Origin: Beijerinckiaceae bacterium RH AL1 | GTDB taxonomy: Bacteria > Pseudomonadota > Alphaproteobacteria > Rhizobiales > Beijerinckiaceae | DNA: 64,000 bases | Direction of reading: 5' to 3' | Assembly (NCBI GenBank): GCA_901457705.2 | Contig: LR590083.2 | Coordinates: forward strand, 248,001 to 312,000 | In this document: positions 28,000 through 37,880 of the stretch, piece by piece | Position numbering within the stretch: position 1 is the stretch's first letter | Layout of the letters: the number at the start of each line of letters is the position of its first letter | The notes under the pieces: generated by a model | Told to the model about the DNA's origin: nothing | The model's database searches: none | What the model saw: the letters and a program-made list of their open reading frames with translations, nothing else | Program-made: the position numbers and the translations under genes

Positions 28000-29679
28000 A
28001 TGGATTTTGATCTCCCCGCCACCCTTGTCGAACTGGCCGGAAGTGTCGCGCTCCTGCTCTGGGGCGTGCACATGGTGCAGACAGGCGTTCAGCGGACGTT
28101 CGGCGCGAAGCTCAGACGGTTCCTCGCGACCGCTCTTCAGAACCGCATCAAGGCTTTCGCCGCCGGCGCCGGCATCACGGCCCTGCTCCAGAGCAGCACC
28201 GCGACCGGCCTGATGGTTACAGGGTTCGTTGCGGACGGTCTTGTCGGCCTGGTGCCAGCTCTAGCCGTTATGCTCGGGGCAAATGTCGGCACGACGCTTA
28301 TCGTCCAGGTCCTGTCGTTCAATGTTTCGGGCGTCGCCCCGGCACTCATCTTCCTCGGCGTGCTAGCCTTCCGCCGTGCGACCGCGAGCACACGAGATTT
28401 CGGCCGAGTGCTGATCGGCCTCGGCCTCATGCTGATGGCCTTGCATCAGTTCATCGGCTACCTGCAGCCCTACGAAGATTTTCCGAGCCTCCGCCTGTTT
28501 CTCGGCTCGGTGTCGACCCAACCCTTGCTCGACGTAATTTTGGCGGCCGGCCTCACCTGGGCGGCGCATTCGAGCGTCGCCGTCGTGCTGCTGGCGATGG
28601 CATTCGCGGCCAACGGCACTGTGCCGCCCATGGCAGCCTTCGCGCTCGTCCTCGGAGCCAACCTCGGGACTGCGATCAACCCGGTGCTTGAAGGTGGTGT
28701 GGGAGACGACCCGGCGGCACGGCGTCTGCCGATCGGCAATCTTCTGAACCGGTTGCTCAGCGTGGGCATCGCGTTGGCGCTGCTTCCGAAGATCGCGCCC
28801 TGGATCGTGACGATCGATCCTGACAATTCGCGGTCGGTCGCCGACTTCCACACCGTTTTCAATCTCGTGTCGGCGGCACTCTTCCTGCCCCTACTGCCTC
28901 TCTACGCAAAGTTCTTGCGCAAGATTCTGCCCGTGCGGATTGCCGAGCACGATCCCAAGGCACCGTTATATCTCGATGCTTCCGCCAGAGAGACGCCGTT
29001 CGTTGCGCTCGAAGCCGCGACGCGGGAGGCCCTGCGGCTGACTGATCTCGTCGAGAACATGCTGCTCAGCGTCAAGGAAGGGCTATGCAAGCCCGACCGC
29101 CGCTTCTCTGGCGAGGTGAAGCACCTCGAAGCTATCGTCGATAGCCTCGAGGCGTCGATCCGTGGCTACCTTACGTCGCTCGACACAGACAGCATGAGCG
29201 AGGCCGACGAACGGCGCATGGATCGTATCCTGCTGTTCGTGACGCATGTCGAGCGAGCGGCAGACGCGGCAGATCGTGACCTGCTCGGCTTGATCGGCAA
29301 GATGAGCAAGAAAGGCGTGACGTTCCCGGCGGATGTGCAGGCGAGTCTGGCCGACCTCATCGACCGGGTGATCATGAACGCTAGAGCATCTGGCGCACTC
29401 CTCATGAATGCCGATGAGCGCACCGCACGCAGGCTTGTCGCCGAGAAGGAGAGGTTTCGCGATCTCGAAGCCAAGGCAACGGCAAGCTATTTCGGTCAGT
29501 TGCGATCGGGCAAATTGCAGGACCGGACTATAGAAGCCCTGAGGCTTGACGCTCTTCGGCACCTGAAGCGCGTCAATACCAACCTTATCGCAGCGACGGC
29601 CTATCCCGTCCTCGAGGAGAGTGGCGATCTGCTTCGGAGTCGTCTCCGCCATCTGGACGACCGAGACGAAAAAGCGTGA
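28000..29679 (+). CDS. Na/Pi-cotransporter family protein
   Basis: 559 residues from ATG 28000. The N-terminal half contains eight or so hydrophobic segments with the duplicated Na/Pi signature: LLQSSTATGLMVTGFV and GANVGTTLIVQVL in the first repeat, AAHSSVAVVLLAMAF and GANLGTAINPVLEGG in the second. The C-terminal part (from about residue 340) is a cytoplasmic PhoU-like helical domain. It imports phosphate with Na+ in the family. It heads a plus-strand block with a DUF47 protein and a PiT transporter. Confidence 0.92.
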   Translation: MDFDLPATLVELAGSVALLLWGVHMVQTGVQRTFGAKLRRFLATALQNRIKAFAAGAGITALLQSSTATGLMVTGFVADGLVGLVPALAVMLGANVGTTLIVQVLSFNVSGVAPALIFLGVLAFRRATASTRDFGRVLIGLGLMLMALHQFIGYLQPYEDFPSLRLFLGSVSTQPLLDVILAAGLTWAAHSSVAVVLLAMAFAANGTVPPMAAFALVLGANLGTAINPVLEGGVGDDPAARRLPIGNLLNRLLSVGIALALLPKIAPWIVTIDPDNSRSVADFHTVFNLVSAALFLPLLPLYAKFLRKILPVRIAEHDPKAPLYLDASARETPFVALEAATREALRLTDLVENMLLSVKEGLCKPDRRFSGEVKHLEAIVDSLEASIRGYLTSLDTDSMSEADERRMDRILLFVTHVERAADAADRDLLGLIGKMSKKGVTFPADVQASLADLIDRVIMNARASGALLMNADERTARRLVAEKERFRDLEAKATASYFGQLRSGKLQDRTIEALRLDALRHLKRVNTNLIAATAYPVLEESGDLLRSRLRHLDDRDEKA

Positions 29680-29748
29680 CAGCAAGGGGTGCGATGCCCT
29701 TTCCTGGCACCAGCCGGTATGTGGCGGGCGGTCGAAGACGGAGGCGCA

Positions 29749-30392
29749 ATGCTCGACTGGTTTCGAAAGCTGCTGCCGAAGGAAGACCGGTTCTTTGCGC
29801 TCTTCGAGAAGCATGCCGCCCTCATCTTGGATGGTGCAAAGGGGCTGCGATGCGTGATTGAGGGCGGCGCCGCCGAAACGACCTATCTCAAGGCTGTGTC
29901 GGACCGCGAGGAGGAAGCGGATGACGTCACGCGAGAGGTGATGCTGGCGGTGCGCCGCTCGTTCATCACGCCGTTCGATCGAAGCGCGATCACCGCGCTG
30001 ATCTCGGCTATGGACGACTCCATCGACCAGATGCAGAAGACCTGCAAGACGATCACCCTGTTCAAGATGACGGCTTTCGAGCCGGAGATGCGCAAGATGG
30101 CCGATTGCATTGTGCAGGCGGCAAACGTCATCGCCGAGGCCGTGCCGCTGCTGCGCTCCGTCGGCAGCACCGCGGCCGGATCAGCGAGCTGGCGCAGAAG
30201 CTCTCCGAGATCGAAGGCCGCACCGACGATCTCTACGATGCCGCGCGCAGTCGCCTCTATGACGCCAAGGGCCCCTTGCAGCCGATCGACTTCTGGGTCG
30301 CCTCCGAATTGCTGTCGCACCTAGAGAAGGTCGTGGATCGCCTTGAGGACGTTGCCAACGAGATCAGTGGCATAGCGATCGAGCACGTCTGA
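29749..30392 (+). pseudogene. DUF47/PhoU-like Pit accessory protein, frameshifted
   Basis: From ATG 29749 the protein LDWFRKLLPKEDRFFALFEKH matches the DUF47 family that accompanies PiT transporters; it continues with ISAMDDSIDQMQKTCKTITLF to about 30175. There a one-base deletion shifts the frame, and the remainder (RISELAQKLSEIEGRTDDLY through VDRLEDVANEISGIAIEHV) runs to 30392, 2 bp before the PiT start. With the base restored it is a 214-residue protein of normal length. Confidence 0.85.
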
Positions 30393-30394
30393 GC

Positions 30395-31396
30395 ATGCAC
30401 GCATCGGCTCTGCCTCTGCCCTCGCTCGCGGCGCTCGTCGCAGTGGCGCTGCTATTCGACTTCCTCAACGGCCTGCACGACGCCGCCAATTCGATCGCCA
30501 CTGTCGTCTCGACGCGGGTGCTGCGACCTCAATGGGCGGTGGCCTGGGCGGCGTTTTTCAACTTCATTGCCTTCCTGTTCTTCGGCCTACACGTGGCACG
30601 CACGCTGGGCAGCGGCATCGTGCATTCGGACCTTGTCGACGCCCGCGTGGTGTTCGGCGCGCTGGGCGGCGCCATCACCTGGAACATCGTCACCTGGATC
30701 GCTGGCATCCCGTCGAGCAGCTCGCACGCGCTGATAGGCGGCCTTGTCGGCGCCGGTATCGCCAAGGCCGGCCTCTCGGCGGTCATCTGGAGCGGGCTCG
30801 GGCCAACTCTGCTCGCCATCGTCGCCTCTCCGGCGATCGGTTTTGCGCTGGCGCTGGTCCTAGTGTTCATCACGACCTGGAGCGCTCATCGCGCGACGCC
30901 GGCCGTGGTCGATCGCGTGTTCCGACGGCTGCAGCTGGTCTCGGCATCGCTTTACTCGCTAGGCCATGGCGGTAACGACGCCCAGAAGACTATGGGTATC
31001 ATCGCGATCCTGCTGTATTCGCAGGGCCGCCTCGGCACGCAATTCTACGTGCCGCTTTGGGTCGTCCTGGCCTGCCAGGCGGCCATGGCGCTCGGCACGC
31101 TGCTCGGCGGCTGGCGCATTGTTCACACGGTGGGCTCGAAGATTACCCGCCTGACACCGATGCAGGGCTTCTGTGCCGAGACCGGCGGTGCGATAACGCT
31201 GTTCGGCGCCACTCTGCTCGGCATTCCCGTCTCGACCACTCACACGATCACCGGGGCGATCGTCGGCGTCGGCTCGGCGCGCCGGGCGTCCGCAGTCCGC
31301 TGGGGCGTCGCAGAGAGCATCGTCGTCGCATGGGTCATAACGATCCCGGCGGCGGCACTCGTTGCTGCGCTTTTTTACTGGGGCGCCGCACTGTGA
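30395..31396 (+). CDS. pitA: Inorganic phosphate transporter, PiT family
   Basis: 333 residues with about ten hydrophobic segments and the two inverted PiT signature repeats: FDFLNGLHDAANSIATVVSTR at residue 17 and YSLGHGGNDAQKTMGII near 190. The GIPVSSTHTITGAIVG-type motif appears as GIPVSTTHTITGAIVGVG. Low-affinity, proton-coupled uptake of metal-phosphate is the known role. It is the last gene of the phosphate block; only 2 bp separate it from the DUF47 gene. The 176 bp after it hold nothing I recognise. Confidence 0.93.
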   Translation: MHASALPLPSLAALVAVALLFDFLNGLHDAANSIATVVSTRVLRPQWAVAWAAFFNFIAFLFFGLHVARTLGSGIVHSDLVDARVVFGALGGAITWNIVTWIAGIPSSSSHALIGGLVGAGIAKAGLSAVIWSGLGPTLLAIVASPAIGFALALVLVFITTWSAHRATPAVVDRVFRRLQLVSASLYSLGHGGNDAQKTMGIIAILLYSQGRLGTQFYVPLWVVLACQAAMALGTLLGGWRIVHTVGSKITRLTPMQGFCAETGGAITLFGATLLGIPVSTTHTITGAIVGVGSARRASAVRWGVAESIVVAWVITIPAAALVAALFYWGAAL

Positions 31397-31820
31397 TGCG
31401 CGACCGGGATTGGCTGAGAGCGGCGTACCCGGCAATCCTCACGCTGGCAGCTAGGTCAGCTTCCGGCAGTATCATGCGCAAAGCAGACATGCCGCTATCG
31501 TGAAGAGTTTCGGATGCCGTTAGGCGTACGAAAGTCCCCGAAGAACGAACCCGCGGGCGGCAGGTGAAGGTTCTATGGCGTTTTGAGGATCGGCTCGTGC
31601 CAGTTAGCGCGATAACAGCATCGAGAGGTGTCGCTGGCGGCGGCACAGAAGCGGTCCGACGGAGCCGTTAGACGGTCGCGGCAAGGCAGCTGAAGGTTCG
31701 ATCTCGGACGATCGGGGTGGATCCGCAGGTAAAGCCGCGCGAGCAGACGCATGAAGACGCGTGGGAGCGATCGTCGAGGCCGCCGGGCCAAGCCGTGAAG
31801 GAGAGGTGGGTCGTGCCGGG

Positions 31821-32993
31821 TCACGACGTCACCGTCCCGGTCGACGCGACGGTGTCCGGCGGGGCTCGCGGTTGCCTCCCGCGCTCGAAGGTCTCGATGA
31901 TCGTCATACGGCCGCCGCAGCAAGGGCAGCATTGGCCGCGGATCGGCCTCCTCGACCGGCTCGGCACCCTCTGCGAGCGGTGGCGCCGCGAGCAGCTCTC
32001 TGGCGCACGCGAGATTGGCCTTGCGGCCGGCGCTTGCGAGCAGGCCGTAGTGGCGGATGCGATGGAAGCCCTTGGGCAGGAGCAGGAGGAAGCGGCGGAT
32101 GAACTCGTCGACCCGAAGCGTCATGGTGCCGTAGCGATCGGCGCCGTCGCGACGGTAGTCTTTGAAGCGGAAGGTGACGCCGGCGTCGTCGACGCGATCA
32201 GCCGCCGGTTCGCGATGGCGACGCGGTGCGTGTAGCGCGACAGATAAGCGAGCACGGCCTCGGGGCCGGCGAAGGGCGGCTTGGCGTAGACGACCCATCG
32301 CTTCTTCCTGACGGGTGCCAGATGGCGCAGGAACGTGCGCCGATCGCCGAAGACCTGCAGCCTGCCACTCTCGTGCAGCTCGCAAAGGCGCGTCAGGAAC
32401 AGCCGCCGGAACAGCTTGGCGAGCACCCGCACCGGCAGCAGGAAGGCGCGGCGCGACGAGACCCAGCGCTGGCCATCGCGCGATAGGCCGCCGCCGGGCA
32501 CGATCATGTGGATGTGCGGGTGGTGGGTCAGCGCCGAGCCCCACGTGTGCAAGACCGCGGTAATGCCGATGCGAGCGCCTAGGTGGTGCGGGTCGGCGGC
32601 GATGGTGAGCATCGTCTCCGACGCCGCCTTGAAGAGGAGGTCGTAGACGATCGCCTTGTTGTGGAAGGCGATGGCGGCGATCTCGGCGGGCAGCGTGAAG
32701 ACGACGTGGAAGTAGCCGACCGGCAGTAGGTCCGCCTCGCGCTCGGCCAGCCAGGTGCGCGCCGCAGCGCCCTGGCACTTGGGACAGTGCCGGTTCCTGC
32801 AGCTATTGTAGGAGATGCGAACGAAGCCGCAGTCGTCACAAGCGTCGATGTGGCCGCCGAGCGCCGCGGTACGACAGGTCTCGATGGCAGACATTACCTT
32901 CAGCTGAGCGAGGCTCAGATGGCCGGCATGGGCCGCACGATAGGCGGCGCCGTGGCGGCGCAGAATGTCCGCGACCTCCAGCGATGACGCCAT
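31821..32993 (-). pseudogene. IS91-family HUH transposase, frameshifted
   Basis: Starts at ATG 32993. It has the N-terminal zinc-finger (CDDCGFVRISYNSCRNRHCPKCQ region), the HUH motif HPHIHMIVPGG near residue 158, and the catalytic Tyr segment YLSRYTHRVAIANRRL near 255. Reading then shifts by a one-base deletion near 32195 into AVDDAGVTFRFKDYRRDG, and again near 31935 into CCPCCGGRMTIIETFERGR, ending at 31821. The first shift phases as a one-base loss. Confidence 0.82.
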
Positions 32994-32999
32994 AGCGCG

Positions 33000-33905
33000 T
33001 CAGCCGCTGCCGGTGGTCTCTCCGATCAGCACAGCGATCTTGTCGAGCGGGCTCATCACCGTCCGCACCGTCCTCGTCGCGACGCGCGTGTAGAACGCCG
33101 TGTTGTCGAGCTTGGCACGGCCGAGCAACGCCTGGATCACGCGGATGTCGACGCCATCCTCGAGCAGGTGCGTCGCGAAGCTGTGGCGCAGCGTGTGCGG
33201 TCCGACCCGCTTGGCAGTGTTCGCCGTCCGCGCCGCCTCGACGACGATCCGATGCAACTGCCTGGTGCTGATCGGCTTGCCCGCATGCTGGCCTGGAAAC
33301 AGCCAGCCCTTGGAATGCATCACGCCTTGCTGACGACCGACCTTCCACCATTGACGCAGCAGGGCGAGCATATCTGCGGAGAGCATGGCGTTGCGATATT
33401 GCCCGCCTTTGCCACGCTCGATCCTGAGCAGCATGCGCTCGCTGTCGACGTCGCCGACCTTCAGGTTCGAGACCTCGGCGACGCGCAGCCCCGCGCCGTA
33501 GGCAACCGATAGTGCCGCCAGGTGCTTGAGGCAGGTCGTCGCGTTCAGAAGACGGCTGACCTCGTCGGGGCTCAGCACCACTGGCAGCTTGCGCGGTTGG
33601 GTAACCCGAACCAGCCTGCGGGAGAGGTCGGGACGGTCGAGCGTATGCGTGAAGAAGAACCGCAGCGCCGACACGATGCCGTTCATGGTCGGCACGGGGA
33701 CGCCGGCCTCGCGCTGCTCGACCTGGAAGCGGCGCAGATCCTCCGCCGTAGCCGTGCCGGGCGAGCATCCCATGAAGGCAGCAAAGCGCCCGACGTCGCG
33801 GATGTAGTTGCGCTGTGTCTCTCGCGAGAACCGGCGCATGGTCATGTCGTCGATCAATCGCTGGCGCAGAGGGCTGATCGGTGCAGCAGCATCGAGGTCG
33901 TTCAT
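33000..33905 (-). CDS. IS91-associated tyrosine recombinase
   Basis: 301 residues, an XerC/D-like recombinase with an N-terminal SAM-like core-binding domain (RQRLIDDMTMRRFSRETQRNYIRDVG) and catalytic residues Arg in GAGLRVAEVSNLKVGD, His-x-x-Arg in PHTLRHSFATHLLE, and the final Tyr in NTAFYTRV. It is intact while its partner transposase is broken. Such recombinases accompany IS91-like elements; their exact role in rolling-circle transposition is not settled. Confidence 0.85.
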   Translation of the reverse strand: MNDLDAAAPISPLRQRLIDDMTMRRFSRETQRNYIRDVGRFAAFMGCSPGTATAEDLRRFQVEQREAGVPVPTMNGIVSALRFFFTHTLDRPDLSRRLVRVTQPRKLPVVLSPDEVSRLLNATTCLKHLAALSVAYGAGLRVAEVSNLKVGDVDSERMLLRIERGKGGQYRNAMLSADMLALLRQWWKVGRQQGVMHSKGWLFPGQHAGKPISTRQLHRIVVEAARTANTAKRVGPHTLRHSFATHLLEDGVDIRVIQALLGRAKLDNTAFYTRVATRTVRTVMSPLDKIAVLIGETTGSG

Positions 33906-34248
33906 CGGATGGCTCCCTGAATGAAGGAGCCGCGATGCTCTGGTCGCGTCCGACGTCGCTCAAGCAGCGCGCGCCGGACGACCTTCTACCTCGTCATGGC
34001 CGCTCCGGTGTCGCGTGACGCTCAAATCTACCTCTTTAACGACAGTCTGACCTCGCTTAACAATCGGTTACCAACTATACATGACGTTAACAAACAGAAC
34101 AAAGGGCTTTAAAACATTGTTAACGAGCGCCGCGCGCTTGCGAGCGCTGTTCGCGTTTTTCTCTCATCCCGCACCGTTCGCAACTCTTTATCAACGAGCC
34201 GGAAGCATGATGACGTAAGGTAATGTTCGGGCCGCTGGTATAGCACCT
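33906..34248. other. Gene-free stretch before tnsA with TTAAC repeats
   Basis: 343 bp without a supported gene. Between 34036 and 34124 the pentamer TTAAC occurs four times, with extended forms TTAACGACAG, TTAACAATCG, TTAACAAACA and, on the other strand, TTAACAATGT. A cluster of repeated AT-rich motifs directly outside tnsA is the place where a Tn7-like end with TnsB-binding sites would lie, but I could not find a matching cluster beyond the other end of the module. A promoter/operator is equally possible. Confidence 0.35.
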
Positions 34249-34703
34249 ATGTCTTTGGAAGAGCATCGCTCTAAGCACCCACCTATATCGCCGTCACTGT
34301 TTTATCAAGGTACCATTCGCTCATCGAAGATCGGGCGTTGCCTTACCTACAAGTCCTTGCTTGAGCGGGACGCAATACTCCTCCTTGAGACGGATCCCCT
34401 TGTCCGCGACTTCGGAGCTTGGCGCTCGCCGGTAGCATGGTCGGACGGCATGGCAACATTTCGGGAAGTCGCGCCGTTTCGGTATGAGCACGTGGAGCGG
34501 GGGCGCTTCCTGCTGCAGGTGGCCGTCGACAACGGGGCAGATCGGCATCAGTCCCGCGATGTGGCTCAGGCCGCTCGACGCCAGGCAACGATCCGTGACG
34601 TCTTCCGTCAAAAGGCTGCCCGGGCCCTTCGCTTCGAAGGCTTCGATGTTTGGACAGACAAGACCATGCGAGATGGCGCGCGCCTGAGCGACGCCGAGGC
34701 CTG
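34249..34703 (+). pseudogene. tnsA: TnsA-like endonuclease, C-terminally truncated
   Basis: The first 151 or so residues of a Tn7-type TnsA. The characteristic segment RCLTYKSLLERDAILLLETD near residue 31, followed by PLVRDFGAWRSPVAW, matches the conserved TnsA nuclease core with its catalytic Glu and the Q-P-x-x-like strand. TnsA nicks the 5' ends of the transposon so that it is cut out cleanly. The IS21 element starts inside codon 152; the last residues of the open frame (to 34758) are IS21 sequence. The C-terminal winged-helix part is gone. Confidence 0.72.
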
Positions 34704-34813
34704 TGTTTCGGCCTGCAAAACTGACCCCCTTATCGGGGTGATCGGCGTCCAAAACTGACCCCTTAATCTTGGCCTGTTGCGCTGTCCGTTTTGACGGCGG
34801 GCGGGCGGCGGGG

Positions 34814-36311
34814 ATGTTGGTTGTGGAGACGGTCGGCCGGATACGGCGGGAGCATCTGGTCAAGGGCAAGTCGATCAAAGAGATCGCCCGCGACCTGAAG
34901 ATCTCGCGCAACACGGTGCGCAAGGTGCTGCGCTCGGGCGAGACCTCGTTTGCTTACGAGCGCGAGGTGCAGCCGCGGCCCAAGCTCGGGCGCTGGAAGA
35001 CCGATCTCGAGGCGATGCTCGCCCGCAACGCGACGAAGGCGGCGCGGGAGCGCCTCACGCTGATCCGGGTCTTCGAGGAGCTGCGGGCGCTCGGCTACGA
35101 GGGCGGCTACGATGCGGTGCGCCGCTATGCCAGGGTCTGGGCAAAGGGGCACGCGGCGGCGAGCGCGGAAGCCTATGTGCCGCTGGCCTTCGCGCCGGGA
35201 GAGGCGTTCCAGTTCGACTGGAGCCACGACATCGTGCTGATCGGTGGCGCGACGACGACCGTGAAGGTGGCGCACGTCCGGCTCTGTCACAGCCGCATGA
35301 TGTTCGTCCGAGCCTATCCGCGCGAGAGCCAGGAGATGGTCTTCGACGCGCACGACCGGGCCTTCGCCTTCTTCAAGGGAGCCTGCAGGCGCGGCATCTA
35401 CGACAACATGAAGACGGCGGTCGAGACGATCCTCGTCGGCAAGGACCGCGGCTACAATCGGCGCTTCCTGCAGATGTGTGCGCACCATCTCGTCGAACCC
35501 GTCGCCTGCACGCCGGCGTCGGGCTGGGAGAAGGGGCAAGTCGAGAACCAGGTCGGGCTTGTCCGCGAGCGCTTCTTCACGCCTCGGCTGCGCGTGAAGA
35601 GCTACGACGAGCTGAACGGCATGCTGCTCGACCGGTGCGTTGCCTATGCCAAGGCGCACCCCCATCCCGAGCAGACCGACCGAACGGTGTGGGAGATGTT
35701 CGAGGCCGAGCGCCCGCACCTCGTGCGCCACGCCGGCCGGTTCGACGGCTTCCATGCGCTACCGGCATCGGTCTCGAAGACCTGCCTCGTGCGCTTCGAC
35801 AACAACAAGTACTCGGTCAGCGCCAGCGCCGTCGGACGACCCGTCGAGATCCAGGCGTATGCCGACCGCGTGGTGATCCGCCAGGACGGCCGCATCGTCG
35901 CCGAGCATAGCCGCGTCTTCGGCCGCGCGCGACCATCTGCGATCCCTGGCACTACGTGCCGGTCCTCGCCCGCAAGCCCGGTGCGCTGCGCAACGGCGCC
36001 CCGTTCAAGGACTGGGTGCTGCCGCAGGCGATCGATCGCATTCGCCGCAAGCTCGCCGGCTCCGACGACGGCGACCGGCAGATGGCGAAGATCCTCGCCA
36101 TGGTGCTCAGCGACGGCCTGCAGGCGGTCGAGAGCGCCTGCGCGGAGGCGCTGATCGAGGGCGTCTCTCGTCTGCCGACGTCATCATCAACATCGTCTCG
36201 CGGCAGCGCGACCCCGCGCCGCCGATCACCATCATGACGCCGGACGCGCTGACCCTCCGCCATGCGCCGATCGCCGATTGTGCCCGCTACGACAGCCTCA
36301 GAAGGATCTGA
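34814..36311 (+). pseudogene. istA: IS21 transposase IstA, two frameshifts
   Basis: From ATG 34814: helix-turn-helix KSIKEIARDLKISRNTVRKVLRSG, then the DDE integrase core with FQFDWSHD near residue 135, a central YDNMKTAV segment and the Glu in SGWEKGQVENQVG. Frame is lost near 35925 and resumes as DPWHYVPVLARKPGALRNG; it is lost again near 36170 and resumes as ADVIINIVSRQRDP to the stop at 36309-36311. Each shift is explained by one missing base. Restored, the protein would be about 500 residues, normal for IstA. Confidence 0.88.
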
Positions 36312-36314
36312 CCC

Positions 36315-37055
36315 ATGGAACGTCTACTGGAACGCACCGACATCCTCGACATGATGGGCTCGCTCAAGCTCTTCGGCATGCGCTCGGCCTTCGACGAGAT
36401 CGTCACCACCGCCGTCAAGCGCCAGCACGAGCCCCAGCGCCTCGTCGGCGACCTGCTCAAGGCCGAGATCGACGAGAAGCTGGCCCGATCCATCAAGTAC
36501 CAGATGACGATTGCCCGGCTGCCGCTCGCCAAGGACGTCGCCGACTTCGCCTTCGTCGGCACGCCGATCAACGAGGTCCTCGTGCGCGATCTTGCCGGCG
36601 GCCACTTCATCGCCGAGCAGCGCAACTGCGTGCTCGTCGGCGGCACCGGTACCGGCAAGACCCACCTCGCGATAGCGATCGCCCGCAGCTGCATCCGTGC
36701 CGGCAAACGCGGCCGCTTCTTCAACACGCTCGATCTCGTCAACAGGCTCGAGGCCGAGACCCGCGCAGGTCGTCAAGGACGCCTTGCGGACTATCTCACC
36801 CGCATGGACTTCGTCATCCTCGACGAACTCGGCTACCTTCCCTTTGCGCAGAGCGGCGGCCAGCTGCTGTTCCACCTGATCAGCCGCCTCTACGAGCGCA
36901 CCTCGGTCATGGTCACCACCAACCTCGCCTTCGGCGAATGGCCCAGCGTCTTCGGCGACGCCAAAATGACCACAGCGCTGCTCGATCGCCTCACCCACCA
37001 CTGCGACATCGTCGAGACCGGCAACGAGAGCTGGCGCTTCAAGAACCGAGGCTGA
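36315..37055 (+). CDS. istB: IS21 helper ATPase IstB
   Basis: 246 residues starting 4 bp after the istA stop. AAA+ family features: Walker [17 protein letters not shown] near residue 108, Walker [13 protein letters not shown] near 160, sensor TTNLAFGEW near 198. IstB forms the ATP-dependent complex that remodels target DNA for IstA. The frame is intact. Confidence 0.95.
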   Translation: MERLLERTDILDMMGSLKLFGMRSAFDEIVTTAVKRQHEPQRLVGDLLKAEIDEKLARSIKYQMTIARLPLAKDVADFAFVGTPINEVLVRDLAGGHFIAEQRNCVLVGGTGTGKTHLAIAIARSCIRAGKRGRFFNTLDLVNRLEAETRAGRQGRLADYLTRMDFVILDELGYLPFAQSGGQLLFHLISRLYERTSVMVTTNLAFGEWPSVFGDAKMTTALLDRLTHHCDIVETGNESWRFKNRG

Positions 37056-37202
37056 AGGGGGCTTGGGACCGCGCTCGCCCCGGCTCCGCAACCCCGACCA
37101 GCTTACGCCGGGGCGAGCGCTACTGAAGCGCCCGTGCAAGCGGCAACAGAGGGGTCAAAGTTGGACGCCGATCAGGGGTCAACATTGCGAGCCGATTGAC
37201 AC

Positions 37203-37880
37203 CTGTTCAAGCTCTGGGTGGTCGACATCTACCATAACCGGGCGCACGACGGGCTGCGTGGTGTCACGCCGCTCCAGCGTTGGGGGCAGGTGGCTCACCT
37301 CGGCGTACGCGTGCCACCGAGCATCGACGACCTGAGATTTATCCTCGGCCTGCCCTTCAAGCGGACGATCCAGCCGAGCGGCATCCGGCTCTTCGGCTTG
37401 CGCTACAAGTCGATCGAAGTCGATGACCTCTCAAGGACAGTCTCAGGCGAAGTCGACGTCCGGGTCGATACGCACGACGTCACCCGCATCCTGGTCCTCG
37501 ACCTGCAGAAGCACCAATGGCTGGAGGCCCAGTGCACCGACGCGACCGTGAAGGGGCTGTCGCTCGCCGAGTGGAAGGCTGTCCGCGACCTCGCTCAAAC
37601 GATCCCGGAAGACGAGCGGCGTCTTGCCTACGAGACGCTCCTGAAGGCGCGTCAGATCTTCGATGAGAGCCTCAGAAGCGCCGCGCGGCCGCAGCGGGTG
37701 TCCTCGGCGGAAGGAGGCAAGTTCTACGACGATCCCGCCTTCTTCGACGCCGAACCCGTCGAGGCCGAGGTCGCCGCAACCGCAGACAACCGTGGGACGG
37801 ATGAGGCTGCCCAGAGCGAGCCGAAGCCACTGGGCGAAAACGCCGCATCATTCGTAAGGCGAAACAGGACCTCGCAATGA
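37203..37880 (+). pseudogene. tnsB: TnsB/TniA-type transposase, C-terminal part
   Basis: The frame is open from the IS21 edge and starts LFKLWVVDIYHNRAHDGL, the end of the DDE catalytic domain of TnsB/TniA (Y-H-x-x-x-H-x-G-L followed by VTPLQRW). After it come the Mu-type C-terminal beta-barrel region (IRLFGLRYKS, VRVDTHDVTRILVLD) and an acidic tail that in relatives contacts TnsC. The N-terminal DNA-binding domains and the first two catalytic Asp residues are lost, so it is inactive. Its TGA overlaps the tnsC ATG (ATGA). Confidence 0.85.

Larger units (their letters stand above)
31573..33905 (-). mobile_element. IS91-like element with companion tyrosine recombinase
   Basis: Two adjacent minus-strand genes, a tyrosine recombinase upstream and an HUH (Y2-type) transposase downstream, separated by 6 bp. 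This pair is the standard organisation of a branch of IS91-family elements. Limits are approximate: I could not identify the oriIS and terIS ends, which have no inverted repeats. Confidence 0.7.
34702..37201 (+). mobile_element. IS21-family element with both ends
   Basis: About 2.5 kb with complex terminal repeats. The left end TGTGTTTCGGCCTGCAAAAC and a following internal repeat (GGCGTCCAAAACTGACCCC) match the right end read inversely (TGTCAATCGGCTCGCAATG, then GGCGTCCAACTTTGACCCC). If the first base is taken as 34704, CCTG flanks both sides (34700-34703 and 37202-37205). But the flanking gene pieces (tnsA front, tnsB back) do not join, so DNA was lost next to the insertion and the match may be chance. 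Confidence 0.85.

Noticed and set aside
31821-32993. Programmed frameshifting in the IS91 transposase
   Set aside because: The IS91 family does not use it, there is no slippery sequence at the joints, and the same kind of one-base loss occurs in many unrelated genes here.
34700-37205. CCTG direct repeat as proof of a simple IS21 insertion
   Set aside because: The genes on either side (tnsA front and tnsB back) do not join, so DNA was lost at this place; a 4-bp match can be chance, and TG precedes the IS end in all three copies.
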